From assembly GCA_007118195.1 (NCBI GenBank), contig SKSA01000203.1:1-6242 (forward strand): a stretch of DNA of 6,242 bases, read 5' to 3'. The notes under the pieces were generated by a model, which worked only from the letters and a program-made list of their open reading frames with translations, was not told the DNA's origin and ran no database searches. A program made the position numbers and the translations under genes. Of this stretch, positions 1 through 5,939 are shown one piece after another (position 1 is the first letter of the stretch; each line of letters opens with the position of its first letter). The DNA is from Anaerobacillus sp. Its GTDB lineage: Bacteria > Bacillota > Bacilli > Bacillales > Anaerobacillaceae.

Positions 1-617
1 TAAAAGCGCAACATCCTGAATTTGAATTATCTAGTTATGGCCCGCATGCTACAGCAGGAGTTTCTTGTGCTGACTGTCATATGCCATACCAAAGAGTTGA
101 TGGTAAAAAGAAGGTTTCTTCTCACCGTTGGGGTTCTCCTTTAGAGACTATTCAAGAATCTTGTACTACTTGTCACGGTGATAAAACACCAACACAGTTA
201 GAAAACCGTGTTAAAGATATTCAAGACCGTCATAAAGTGGCATTACTTGAAGCTCAAGAGTTAAATACAGTTGCTCACTATTATGTGAATCGTATGATTA
301 CTGCTGGAGTTCCACAAGAAAAAATTGAAGAAGCACAAGAGCGTATTCGTAAGGCTCAATGGTTCTGGGATTTCATTGCGGCAGAAAATTCTTACGGCTT
401 CCATAACCCAGATGGATCCATTGATGCATTCAGAACTTCATCTATTGAATCGCAAGCAGCCATTGTTCTTGCTACAGAAGAGTTGTCTAAACTTGGCGAA
501 GATATCGATGAGTTAAAGCGTCAAATCGAAATAACAATGGAAGCAATCGTCAATGAAGAGGATCCTTTCGAAAAACATAAACATGCAACAAACGAATGGT
601 TCCCTGCTCAAAACTAA
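1..617 (+). CDS. nrfA: NrfA, ammonia-forming cytochrome c nitrite reductase, C-terminal part (5' end outside window)
   Basis: This is the C-terminal 204 residues of the pentaheme enzyme that reduces nitrite to ammonium with six electrons on the outer face of the membrane. The first whole codon is at position 3, and the frame is open to the window edge. The visible part opens with KAQHPE; in E. coli NrfA the Lys and Gln of this segment bind the structural calcium and the His is an active-site residue. Two heme motifs follow, CADCH (visible residues 22-26) and CTTCH (54-58), matching hemes 4 and 5. Later come the family segments SHRWGSP, KAQWFWD and YGFH, whose histidines fit distal heme ligands. 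The length from KAQH to the end (204) is close to E. coli's (about 218). Hemes 1-3 are outside, so CxxCK versus CxxCH at the catalytic heme cannot be judged. An intrinsic terminator follows directly. nrfH is expected upstream but not seen. Confidence 0.96.
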   Translation, partial: KAQHPEFELSSYGPHATAGVSCADCHMPYQRVDGKKKVSSHRWGSPLETIQESCTTCHGDKTPTQLENRVKDIQDRHKVALLEAQELNTVAHYYVNRMITAGVPQEKIEEAQERIRKAQWFWDFIAAENSYGFHNPDGSIDAFRTSSIESQAAIVLATEELSKLGEDIDELKRQIEITMEAIVNEEDPFEKHKHATNEWFPAQN

Positions 618-624
618 TTGTGAC

Positions 625-655
625 AAACACCGTACATATTTGTGCGGTGTTTTTT
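625..655 (+). terminator. Rho-independent terminator of nrfA
   Basis: ACACCGTAC (627-635) pairs with GTGCGGTGT (642-650), nine pairs including one G-U, around a six-base ATATTT loop. The run of T at 650-655 completes the element, and A-T pairs at the base extend the stem. It begins eight bases after the nrfA stop codon, so the nitrite reductase transcript should mostly end here. The downstream maturation genes then need their own promoter. Confidence 0.92.
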
Positions 656-839
656 GCGGCTGAATATGTAATATTGTGTGTTTCTAAAAAAAGACTGTTT
701 ATTCTGAAAAATAACTGTAAATACTAACATAGTAAACTTTTATTCTATTGTGTTGAAGATTACTCTCGATGAATTATGGTTACTGTACAAATAATCACAC
801 ATTATCACATAAATCATTCACAGTTCTTTCACCCTCGAG

Positions 840-855
840 TGTGACTTTTATCACA
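840..855. promoter_or_regulatory. Fnr/Crp-family operator, perfect palindrome
   Basis: TGTGA-CTTTTA-TCACA has two perfect half-sites with six-base spacing, the pattern bound by Bacillus Fnr (and by Crp-type proteins). Its centre (847.5) lies 38.5 to 41.5 bp upstream of a start site at about 886-889, as set by the -10-like box at 874-879. That is the class II activator position typical of Fnr promoters. Rex uses the same half-site spacing, but the flanking bases of a Rex box (TTGTGAA/TTCACAA) are not matched. Activation of the downstream operon under low oxygen is inferred. Confidence 0.72.
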
Positions 856-873
856 GTTATAAAAAGGGCAAAA

Positions 874-879
874 TATTAA
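874..879 (+). promoter_or_regulatory. Candidate -10 box of the maturation operon promoter
   Basis: TATTAA fits a sigma-A -10 element at four of six positions. No good -35 hexamer stands 17 bases upstream; that place is taken by the right half of the Fnr-like palindrome, as expected for an activator-dependent promoter. Transcription would begin near 886-889, leaving a leader of about 50 nt before the gene at 937. Another -10-like sequence, TATAGA (903-908), is possible but would place the operator too far upstream for class II activation. Confidence 0.45.
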
Positions 880-936
880 AGTCAAAGTAAGATGAAATAT
901 TTATAGAGATAGACTAATTAAAGGGGAGAAATAAAT

Positions 937-1929
937 ATGAAAAAATTGTTTAGGGGTTTCGTTTTATTCATAGCGGTTCTCGTCATACAATTAACACTTT
1001 TACCGCCTAACGAGGCCTATGGAAATGAAAGCTCGCTTACCTTTTCTGAATTAAGTATTCAAGTAATGCCAGAATTCATCAATCCTGAAGATTGGGACTA
1101 TACGGTACCTTCCTTACTAGTAGGGTATCACGGTAGTGTAGTAAATGAAACTGAAGAGCCTTATGATGGAGAGATTATTGTTAGAGTTCCTACAAACTTA
1201 TCTCAATTCCAATTAGGTTATGTTGCCCAAGAGGTTGATGCAGAACGACACCTTCCAGTAGATTTCACTGTGAATGAAGAAGGTCAATATATTGCTTTAT
1301 CACCACAAGAACCGATCCTTCCTAATGAAACATTTAATTTTATAATCGAACACTTTAGTGCCTCAATTGAAGGTGGGGGAGAACGCAATTTCACATACGA
1401 GTTTTTGGCCAATTCGGATATAAGTGATTTTAATCTTGCAATTTATGCGCCCTACAGAGCTGAAAATTTTCAAGTAGATCAAGAACCAACCTTTATTACC
1501 GATAATTTCGGAGTAGACATCTATGTTTATGAGTTAGGAAATCTAAATCAAGGAGAGGTTTTAGAGTTTGAAGCCTCTTATTCAAAGGATAGTATCGTTA
1601 CTACGATTGAAGCCTTTAATAGCTTTGAAATGCCGAATGATGAAACTCATGCAGGACTTAATGAACAAGGTCAGGCCCAGGGTGGAAACAATTCTTTAAT
1701 AAGTACCGAAGATGCGGTTTTAATTAGTTTAACAATCATCATTGTTGGGGCCTTCATCTATATTATTCTTCGAAAAAAACAAGATGGAAAAACAAATTCT
1801 AAGGAAAAAAGTGTAACTCCAAAAAAAATTATTAATAAAGAAGAAGAGATCAAGAAATTGAGAAAAATGTTGGCTGAAGGACAAATTGATGAAAAGACGT
1901 ACAAAGAAAAACGTTCTAAATTAGGTTAA
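937..1929 (+). CDS. Exported, membrane-anchored protein of unknown function heading the maturation operon
   Basis: I do not recognise a named family. The 330-residue protein has an N-terminal signal peptide or anchor (about 1-28, ending near NEAYG). An extracytoplasmic region (about 30-230) has alternating hydrophobic patterns typical of beta-sandwich folds, for example LVGYHGSVVNETEEPYDGEI at 61-80. A polar linker (230-257), one membrane span (about 259-279) and a basic cytoplasmic tail follow. The tail ends in EEIKKLRKMLAEGQIDEKTY, which resembles a SHOCT-type short C-terminal helical module. There is no cysteine in the whole protein, so it cannot itself do thiol-disulfide exchange or carry CxxCH heme. 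The start is supported by AAGGGGAG (921-928). Only 12 bases separate it from ccmE, so co-transcription and a role in cytochrome c or heme handling outside the membrane are likely but inferred. Confidence 0.85.
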   Translation: MKKLFRGFVLFIAVLVIQLTLLPPNEAYGNESSLTFSELSIQVMPEFINPEDWDYTVPSLLVGYHGSVVNETEEPYDGEIIVRVPTNLSQFQLGYVAQEVDAERHLPVDFTVNEEGQYIALSPQEPILPNETFNFIIEHFSASIEGGGERNFTYEFLANSDISDFNLAIYAPYRAENFQVDQEPTFITDNFGVDIYVYELGNLNQGEVLEFEASYSKDSIVTTIEAFNSFEMPNDETHAGLNEQGQAQGGNNSLISTEDAVLISLTIIIVGAFIYIILRKKQDGKTNSKEKSVTPKKIINKEEEIKKLRKMLAEGQIDEKTYKEKRSKLG

Positions 1930-1941
1930 GGAGGAGCTTAA

Positions 1942-2388
1942 ATGACAAAGAATACGAAAGTGTTACTTGCTGGTAGTACGATCATTGTGGCTATTTTAAT
2001 CTTATTAATAGCGGCTACACCAGGAGCTAGTGGAACAGAAATACCCCTGGCACAAGCTGTAACAAACCCGGAACAATACAAAGATCGTTATGTTAATACA
2101 GAAGGTTTTTTAGTAGAAGAATCGATCGATTGGCGAGCAGACGAAATTGAATTACGTTTTAATCTCGTCGATGAAGATGGGAATACGCTGTCGGTTTTCT
2201 ATGACCGTGTAAGACCAGACAACTTCAGTGAAGGAGTCATTGTACTTTTAGGAGGATATATCCAATCTGACGGCGTTTTCTATGCAGAACGAGTTCAAAC
2301 AAGATGTCCATCATCTTACGAAGGAGAAAAGCCAGAAGAAGGTTATGACCCGGCAGTACATCAGGAAACACAAGGAAATAATAATTAA
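1942..2388 (+). CDS. ccmE: CcmE-type heme chaperone, CxxxY variant
   Basis: CcmE receives heme outside the cytoplasmic membrane, holds it covalently and hands it to CcmF. This 148-residue protein has one N-terminal anchor (about 8-27), then an OB-fold-like beta domain (about 33-120) with family-like segments such as VNTEGFLVEESI, LGGYIQSDGVF and AERVQ. The usual heme-binding motif is HxxxY after a stretch like ARRVLAKHDENY; here the matching position is RCPSSY, with Cys122 and Tyr126 (codons 2305-2307 and 2317-2319). A cysteine form of CcmE is known from archaea and some bacteria such as Desulfovibrio, so this is a recognised variant rather than a broken gene. The tail after Tyr126 is short and flexible. 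A strong AAGGAGGAG (1928-1936) supports the start. It lies just before the CcmF gene, its expected partner, though across a 183-nt spacer. Confidence 0.93.
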   Translation: MTKNTKVLLAGSTIIVAILILLIAATPGASGTEIPLAQAVTNPEQYKDRYVNTEGFLVEESIDWRADEIELRFNLVDEDGNTLSVFYDRVRPDNFSEGVIVLLGGYIQSDGVFYAERVQTRCPSSYEGEKPEEGYDPAVHQETQGNNN

Positions 2389-2571
2389 TGAGAGAACGTA
2401 TTAAATGATAGTTTGTAATTTCGATATTTTTGAAGTAGATTTCTTTAGAGTATCGGTTAAATGAAACGAACTATATTATGTCACGGGTTTAGACATAAAA
2501 AACGCTAAGGGAAAATAGAACTCTTACCTATTCTTCCTTAGCAATCCAAACGTAAAGAAGGTGGAACAAAA
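2389..2571 (+). other. Structured 183-nt spacer between ccmE and ccmF
   Basis: I see no gene here, but three nested or consecutive stems can be drawn. ATAGTTTGT (2408-2416) pairs with ACGAACTAT (2466-2474), enclosing a CGATA/TATCG stem (2422-2426 with 2451-2455) that continues with A-U and G-U pairs. TTATGTC (2476-2482) pairs with GACATAA (2492-2498). A 15-bp stem with one mismatch follows (2504-2542). The last 14 bases hold the CcmF ribosome binding site. All other complete gene junctions in this operon are 0-12 bases, so this spacer stands out. A leader-type regulatory RNA, an mRNA-stability element or a small inserted element are all possible; I recognise no known riboswitch. Confidence 0.55.
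2504..2542 (-). terminator. Long hairpin; terminator-like only when read on the minus strand
   Basis: GCTAAGGGAAAATAG (2504-2518) pairs with CTATTCTTCCTTAGC (2528-2542) around a nine-base loop, with one A-C mismatch and one G-U pair. On the plus strand it is followed by AATCC and no T run, so it should not stop the operon transcript. On the minus strand it is followed, after one G, by six T (2497-2502), as in an intrinsic terminator. No minus-strand gene is visible, so it may end antisense transcripts or simply act as an mRNA hairpin upstream of ccmF. Confidence 0.5.
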
Positions 2572-4551
2572 GTGCACATCATCGGGAATTTATCAATTTA
2601 TTTAGCGTTAGCTTTATCAGTATATGCATTAATCATATTTATATTAGGAATTTATAAACAAGATCAACGATTAGTAGATAGTGGAAAAGCAGCAACATTA
2701 GCAGTCTTTATTTTAACTTCAATTGCAATGTTTCTAATGTTGATACTATTAGGTACAAGCCAGTTTCAATTCGAGTACGTAGCTTCTTATACGAGTACAG
2801 ATTTGCCTTTAGTTTACAAGTTAGCTGCTTTATGGGCAGGTAATTCAGGTTCATTATTATTATGGACATTTTTCCTAACGATGTATACGGTAATGGTTGC
2901 TTATTCAAAGAAATTGAAAAACAACCCAATGGTTCCGTATATCTCTTCTATTTTATTAGGGAATACAATTTTCTTCTATATTATTCTTGGTTTCGTAACA
3001 AAACCATTTGGTTTACTTGATTTTGTTCCACAAGAAGGGCGTGGATTAAACCCTATGCTTCAAGACCCTGGAATGATTCTTCATCCAGTGACGCTTTATC
3101 TAGGGTATGTAGGTTTTGCTGTTCCATTTGCCTTTGCTATTACCGCTTTAATTTTAAAAACAACTGATGCATTTTGGTTACGAATGACTCGCCGTTGGAC
3201 GATCATTGCATGGTGTTTCTTAACGTTAGGTAATGTTATTGGTGGTTGGTGGGCTTATCTAGAATTAGGCTGGGGTGGCTATTGGGCATGGGACCCTGTC
3301 GAGAACGCATCATTTATGCCGTGGCTTACCGCAACTGCGTATTTACACTCAGTGATGATTCAAGAGCGAAAAGGAATGTTAAAAGTATGGAATATTAGTT
3401 TAATTATTCTTACGTACGCTTTAACGATTTTCGGAACGTTCTTAGTAAGAAGTGGCGTACTCACGTCCGTCCATGCCTTTGGAGATACAAACATTGGGTC
3501 TTACTTCTTAATCTTCTTAGCATTAGTCGTAATTTTCTCGCTTTACGTATTAATGAGCCGTTATCACTTATTAAAGCAAGATAATGGTCAATTCGAGTCA
3601 CTTTTATCGAAAGAAAGTAGTTTCCTAGTTAACAACTTAATTTTAGTTGGTGGTACTTTCGCAGTATTTTGGGGAACGATTTTCCCATTAGTATCTGAAG
3701 CGGTTAGAGGCTATAAAGTTACCGTAGGTATCCCATTTTTTAATGCAGTGATGTCACCGATTTTATTAGGATTAATTTTTGTTATGGCCATTTGTCCGTT
3801 AATTGCATGGCAACGCTCTACGGTGAAAAATTTAAGAGATAATTTCTTAGTTCCAGCGATTATTAGTATTGTCATTGCCGGACTATTAGTTGGTTTAGGA
3901 ATGAGAGCGGCTTATCCAATTCTTGCTTATGGGCTTATCTCGTTTATGTTGCTAACACATTTACTAGAAATTTATAGAGGAATAAATGCACGCAGAAAAG
4001 TAACAAAAGAAGCTTATCCAATTGCTTTATATCGACTAATGGTTAGAAATCGTCGTCGCTACGGTGGTTATATCATTCACTTTGGGATCGGTCTTATGGC
4101 GATCGGAATTGTTGGTTCTGCTTTTGATCAGGAGACGATGCAAACTGTCCCTAAAGGTGAAACTATTGAAATTCAAGACTATGTTCTTACTTACGAATAT
4201 TTAGCACAACGAAGAGAAGGGGTAAATGATGTCGTCTTTGCGAATATCCACGTACAGAAAGGTGGAAAAGACATTGGTTACATTCAACCAGAAAGACTCT
4301 TTTTTGCTAATTGGGAAGAGCCTCATACTCAGGTAGCGGTTCATTCAACTTTAAGGGAAGACCTTTATGTTGTTTTAAGTGGTTGGGAATCTGATGAGCG
4401 AGCGACCTTTGTTATCAAAGTGAATCCACTTGTTCAATGGGTTTGGATTGGAAGTTACGTATTAGTAATCGGTTCTATATTCGCTGTTTGGCCTGGCAAA
4501 TACGGAAATATCACACCGAGATATAAAGGACCGAAGAGGAAGGTGTCTTAA
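2572..4551 (+). CDS. ccmF: CcmF/NrfE-type cytochrome c heme lyase subunit
   Basis: CcmF is the multi-span membrane protein that takes heme from CcmE and joins it to apocytochrome thiols. The 659-residue length is near E. coli CcmF (about 647). The tryptophan-rich WWD region is WGGYWAWDPVENASFMPWL at 234-252, almost canonical. The four histidines of the family are all in place: His171 (GMILHPVTLY) and His301 (SGVLTSVHAF), flanking the WWD region and expected to bind its heme, plus His259 (AYLHS) and His503 (YIIHFGIG), expected to bind the heme b in the membrane. A large external domain lies between about 520 and 620, before the last span (about 622-640). The start is GTG, chosen because AAGGTGG (2558-2564) sits seven bases upstream and the next Met is residue 53. 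The stop abuts the next ATG. Whether it serves general cytochromes or only NrfA cannot be told from this sequence. Confidence 0.97.
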   Translation: MHIIGNLSIYLALALSVYALIIFILGIYKQDQRLVDSGKAATLAVFILTSIAMFLMLILLGTSQFQFEYVASYTSTDLPLVYKLAALWAGNSGSLLLWTFFLTMYTVMVAYSKKLKNNPMVPYISSILLGNTIFFYIILGFVTKPFGLLDFVPQEGRGLNPMLQDPGMILHPVTLYLGYVGFAVPFAFAITALILKTTDAFWLRMTRRWTIIAWCFLTLGNVIGGWWAYLELGWGGYWAWDPVENASFMPWLTATAYLHSVMIQERKGMLKVWNISLIILTYALTIFGTFLVRSGVLTSVHAFGDTNIGSYFLIFLALVVIFSLYVLMSRYHLLKQDNGQFESLLSKESSFLVNNLILVGGTFAVFWGTIFPLVSEAVRGYKVTVGIPFFNAVMSPILLGLIFVMAICPLIAWQRSTVKNLRDNFLVPAIISIVIAGLLVGLGMRAAYPILAYGLISFMLLTHLLEIYRGINARRKVTKEAYPIALYRLMVRNRRRYGGYIIHFGIGLMAIGIVGSAFDQETMQTVPKGETIEIQDYVLTYEYLAQRREGVNDVVFANIHVQKGGKDIGYIQPERLFFANWEEPHTQVAVHSTLREDLYVVLSGWESDERATFVIKVNPLVQWVWIGSYVLVIGSIFAVWPGKYGNITPRYKGPKRKVS

Positions 4552-5067
4552 ATGAAAAAAGTACTTTTAGTAATGACACTTTTGTTCGCGTTTATTGCCG
4601 CCCCAGTACATGTTGTACATGGGGACGGTCATAACCTAGATAACTTTGATTATAAATCACAAGAGTTTAAAGAAATAGCTAGCCAATTTATGTGTTTGTG
4701 CGGATGTGGTCAAGATCATTTTGAATGTAATATGCAAGGCTGTGGTTTAAATGATTCATTTAAAGCTGAGATAAGAGAAATGATGGATGATGGCCTTGGT
4801 AAAGATGAAATTAAAGATTACTATTTAAATATGTATGGTGAGGAAATTTTAACAGCACCAGAAAGGCGCGGATTTAGCCTTGTAGCATGGGTTTTACCAT
4901 TCGTTGCCCTTGGTGGTGCAGGTACAGGAGTTTTCTTTGTGGTTCGTAAGTGGATTGCAGAGGGAAAAGGTGTCGAGCAAATAGAAGCAAATTCAGCAGA
5001 TAAAGATGAGACTGAAGATGAAATTGTGAAATCGATTATTGATGAGGAACGTAAAAAATATTACTAG
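4552..5067 (+). CDS. ccmH: CcmH-like protein with a five-cysteine cluster
   Basis: CcmH-family proteins keep apocytochrome cysteines reduced and work with CcmF and CcmI outside the membrane. This 171-residue protein has a signal peptide (about 1-24), a CcmH domain (about 33-105) and one C-terminal membrane span (about 109-131). The classical LRCxxC motif is replaced by a cluster: Cys48, Cys50, Cys52, Cys59 and Cys64 in SQFMCLCGCGQDHFECN and the following MQGC. Downstream, KDEIKDYYLNMYGEEILTAP matches the family pattern of a helix, then YG and a proline before the span. A charged cytoplasmic tail ends in IIDEERKKYY. The start directly abuts the ccmF stop, with GGAAGGTG (4538-4545) six bases before ATG, so translation is probably coupled. 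The extra cysteines could bind metal or form a relay; that is inference. Confidence 0.9.
   Translation: MKKVLLVMTLLFAFIAAPVHVVHGDGHNLDNFDYKSQEFKEIASQFMCLCGCGQDHFECNMQGCGLNDSFKAEIREMMDDGLGKDEIKDYYLNMYGEEILTAPERRGFSLVAWVLPFVALGGAGTGVFFVVRKWIAEGKGVEQIEANSADKDETEDEIVKSIIDEERKKYY
5038..5057 (+). repeat. Direct repeat copy 1, C-terminal coding end of the first CcmH-like gene
   Basis: The 20-base string ATTGATGAGGAACGTAAAAA occurs here and again at 5530-5549. Both encode IDEERKK at the very end of the two CcmH-like proteins. The identity includes synonymous positions, so it fits a retained trace of tandem duplication or gene conversion. Confidence 0.8.
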
Positions 5068-5076
5068 GAGGGAAAA

Positions 5077-5559
5077 ATGAAACTTATTAAAGTAGTAACA
5101 TTACTTCCATTAATATTTATTTTGTTTAGTTCAAGTATTAGTGCTTTAGCTTCCGGTGAATATGATATTAACTCACCGGAAGTAAAGGCAATCGCATCTC
5201 AGTTTTCTATGCAAGGTCATGAAAATCACGATTTAGCGACATGTGCGACGAAACTTACCTATTATGAAGATATTGCTGAGCTCCTCAATGAAGGGAAATC
5301 AGAACAAGAAATACTCGATTATTATTATAGTATGTATGGTGAACAAGGTTTAAGGGCCCCTAAAATGGAAGGTTTTAGTTTAACCGCTTGGATCACCCCT
5401 TTTATAATTTTAGGAGTAGCTGGTTTTGCCCTTTTCATAGGATTAAATAATATCGTAAACAAGCAGAGAAAACATCTCTATAAAGATGACGAAGAAGTTG
5501 ATATTGATAAAGAGATTATTAATAGTGTCATTGATGAGGAACGTAAAAAGTATTTCTAG
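5077..5559 (+). CDS. Second CcmH-like protein, cysteine motif lost
   Basis: This 160-residue protein is a paralogue of the preceding gene: signal peptide (about 1-26), CcmH-like domain (about 32-97), one membrane span (about 102-124) and a charged tail. Matching segments include KAIASQF versus KEIASQF, ILDYYYSMYGEQGLRAP versus IKDYYLNMYGEEILTAP, GFSLTAWITPF versus GFSLVAWVLPF, and VIDEERKKYF versus IIDEERKKYY. Only one cysteine remains, Cys56 in HDLATC, which aligns best with Cys59 of its neighbour; the stretch SMQGHENHD replaces the CxCxC cluster. It cannot use a CxxC redox pair, so a structural or scaffold role, or mixed-disulfide or heme contact through Cys56 or the local histidines, is more likely. 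The reading frame is intact and AGGAGGG (5066-5072) precedes the start, which argues against a decaying copy. Confidence 0.88.
   Translation: MKLIKVVTLLPLIFILFSSSISALASGEYDINSPEVKAIASQFSMQGHENHDLATCATKLTYYEDIAELLNEGKSEQEILDYYYSMYGEQGLRAPKMEGFSLTAWITPFIILGVAGFALFIGLNNIVNKQRKHLYKDDEEVDIDKEIINSVIDEERKKYF
5530..5549 (+). repeat. Direct repeat copy 2, C-terminal coding end of the second CcmH-like gene
   Basis: Exact second copy of the 20-base string at 5038-5057, in the same reading frame and the same place relative to the stop codon. The two copies are 492 bp apart, about one gene length, as expected for a tandem gene duplication. Confidence 0.8.
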
Positions 5560-5565
5560 GATGTG
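5558..5565 (+). promoter_or_regulatory. Ribosome binding site deciding the start at 5572
   Basis: AGGATGTG matches the Bacillus-type AGGAGGTG at seven of eight positions and is six bases before ATG 5572. The alternative GTG start at 5563 would lie inside this site, so it is unlikely. Confidence 0.7.
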
Positions 5566-5571
5566 AAAACG

Positions 5572-5937
5572 ATGGGTTATATAGTTGGTTTGTTAATTTT
5601 AGCGTTTTGTCTATATTTGGTGATAACTCCTTTGTTAAGACCAAAACAATCTACAAAACCATTAGAAGTGCTGGAAGAAGAATTTGACGAAATTTCTCTT
5701 GAAAGTGTTTATGCAACGCTAAATGAATTGGAAATGGATTACAATATGCAAAAACTTTCTGATGAGGATTATCAAAGATTAAAATCAGAATACGAAAACT
5801 TAGCTGCTGAACTTATTGCGAAAGAAAAAAGACAAGATGGAAATTCAGCGAAAAGCCAGGATAATGTCGTGAAAGATATTGAAGCTGAAATTGAAGAGGA
5901 GCTTGCGAAACTTCGAAAAGAAAGAGAGGAGAAATAA
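5572..5937 (+). CDS. Short CcmI-like membrane protein
   Basis: This small protein (121 residues from ATG 5572) has one N-terminal membrane span (about 3-22), a PLLRPKQ turn and a cytoplasmic coil. The segment ESVYATLNELEMDYNMQKLS followed by DEDYQRLKSEYE matches the pattern seen in CcmI-like proteins, in which a Leu-Glu-x-Asp-Tyr helix is followed by a Gly- or Leu-Ser turn and a DY-x-x-L helix. The rest is highly charged coiled coil ending in EEELAKLRKEREEK. Full CcmI proteins also have a TPR apocytochrome-binding domain, which is absent here. A GTG at 5563 would add three residues, but it lies only two bases after the preceding stop-codon AGG. AGGATGTG (5558-5565) sits six bases before ATG 5572, so I prefer the ATG. 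Twelve bases separate it from the previous gene. Confidence 0.82.
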   Translation: MGYIVGLLILAFCLYLVITPLLRPKQSTKPLEVLEEEFDEISLESVYATLNELEMDYNMQKLSDEDYQRLKSEYENLAAELIAKEKRQDGNSAKSQDNVVKDIEAEIEEELAKLRKEREEK

Positions 5938-5939
5938 TA

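Larger units (their letters stand above)
656..936. other. Regulatory intergenic region between nrfA and the maturation operon
   Basis: I see no convincing gene on either strand here. The segment is very AT-rich. It holds the strong TGTGA-N6-TCACA palindrome at 840-855, two weaker matches to that pattern (749-764 and 784-799), extra TCACA half-sites at 805-809 and 818-822, a short TACTA-ACA-TAGTA dyad at 722-734, a -10-like box near 874-879, and the ribosome binding site of the next gene at 921-928. I read it as the upstream control region of the operon starting at 937. Confidence 0.7.

Noticed and set aside
325..516. Plus-strand open frame inside nrfA
   Set aside because: It is in another frame wholly within nrfA, has no ribosome binding site and shows no recognisable protein pattern.
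81..617. Separate gene starting at ATG 81
   Set aside because: This ATG is the Met of the CADCHMPY heme segment inside NrfA. The frame is open and clearly NrfA-like back to position 3.
722..734. TACTA-ACA-TAGTA dyad as a regulator site
   Set aside because: It is a short AT-rich dyad with no family I can name, so it is not listed as a separate site.
840..855. Rex operator
   Set aside because: Half-site spacing is the same, but Rex boxes need TTGTGAA and TTCACAA. Here the flanking bases are G before TGTGA and C after it, so an Fnr/Crp-type site fits better.
2413..2441. Internal promoter for ccmF (TTGTAA, 17 bases, TAGATT)
   Set aside because: Both boxes match only weakly and the sequence is AT-rich; such pairs are expected by chance.
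2504..2542. Plus-strand intrinsic terminator after ccmE
   Set aside because: The hairpin is good, but AATCC follows instead of a T run, so it should not terminate the operon transcript.
2708..2929. Minus-strand open frame inside ccmF
   Set aside because: It lies entirely opposite a strongly conserved membrane gene. Its composition looks like a complement of hydrophobic codons and it has no start signals, though it does lie upstream of the minus-strand terminator-like hairpin.
5563..5937. GTG start at 5563 for the CcmI-like gene
   Set aside because: The GTG falls inside the AGGATGTG ribosome binding site. The ATG at 5572 has correct spacing.
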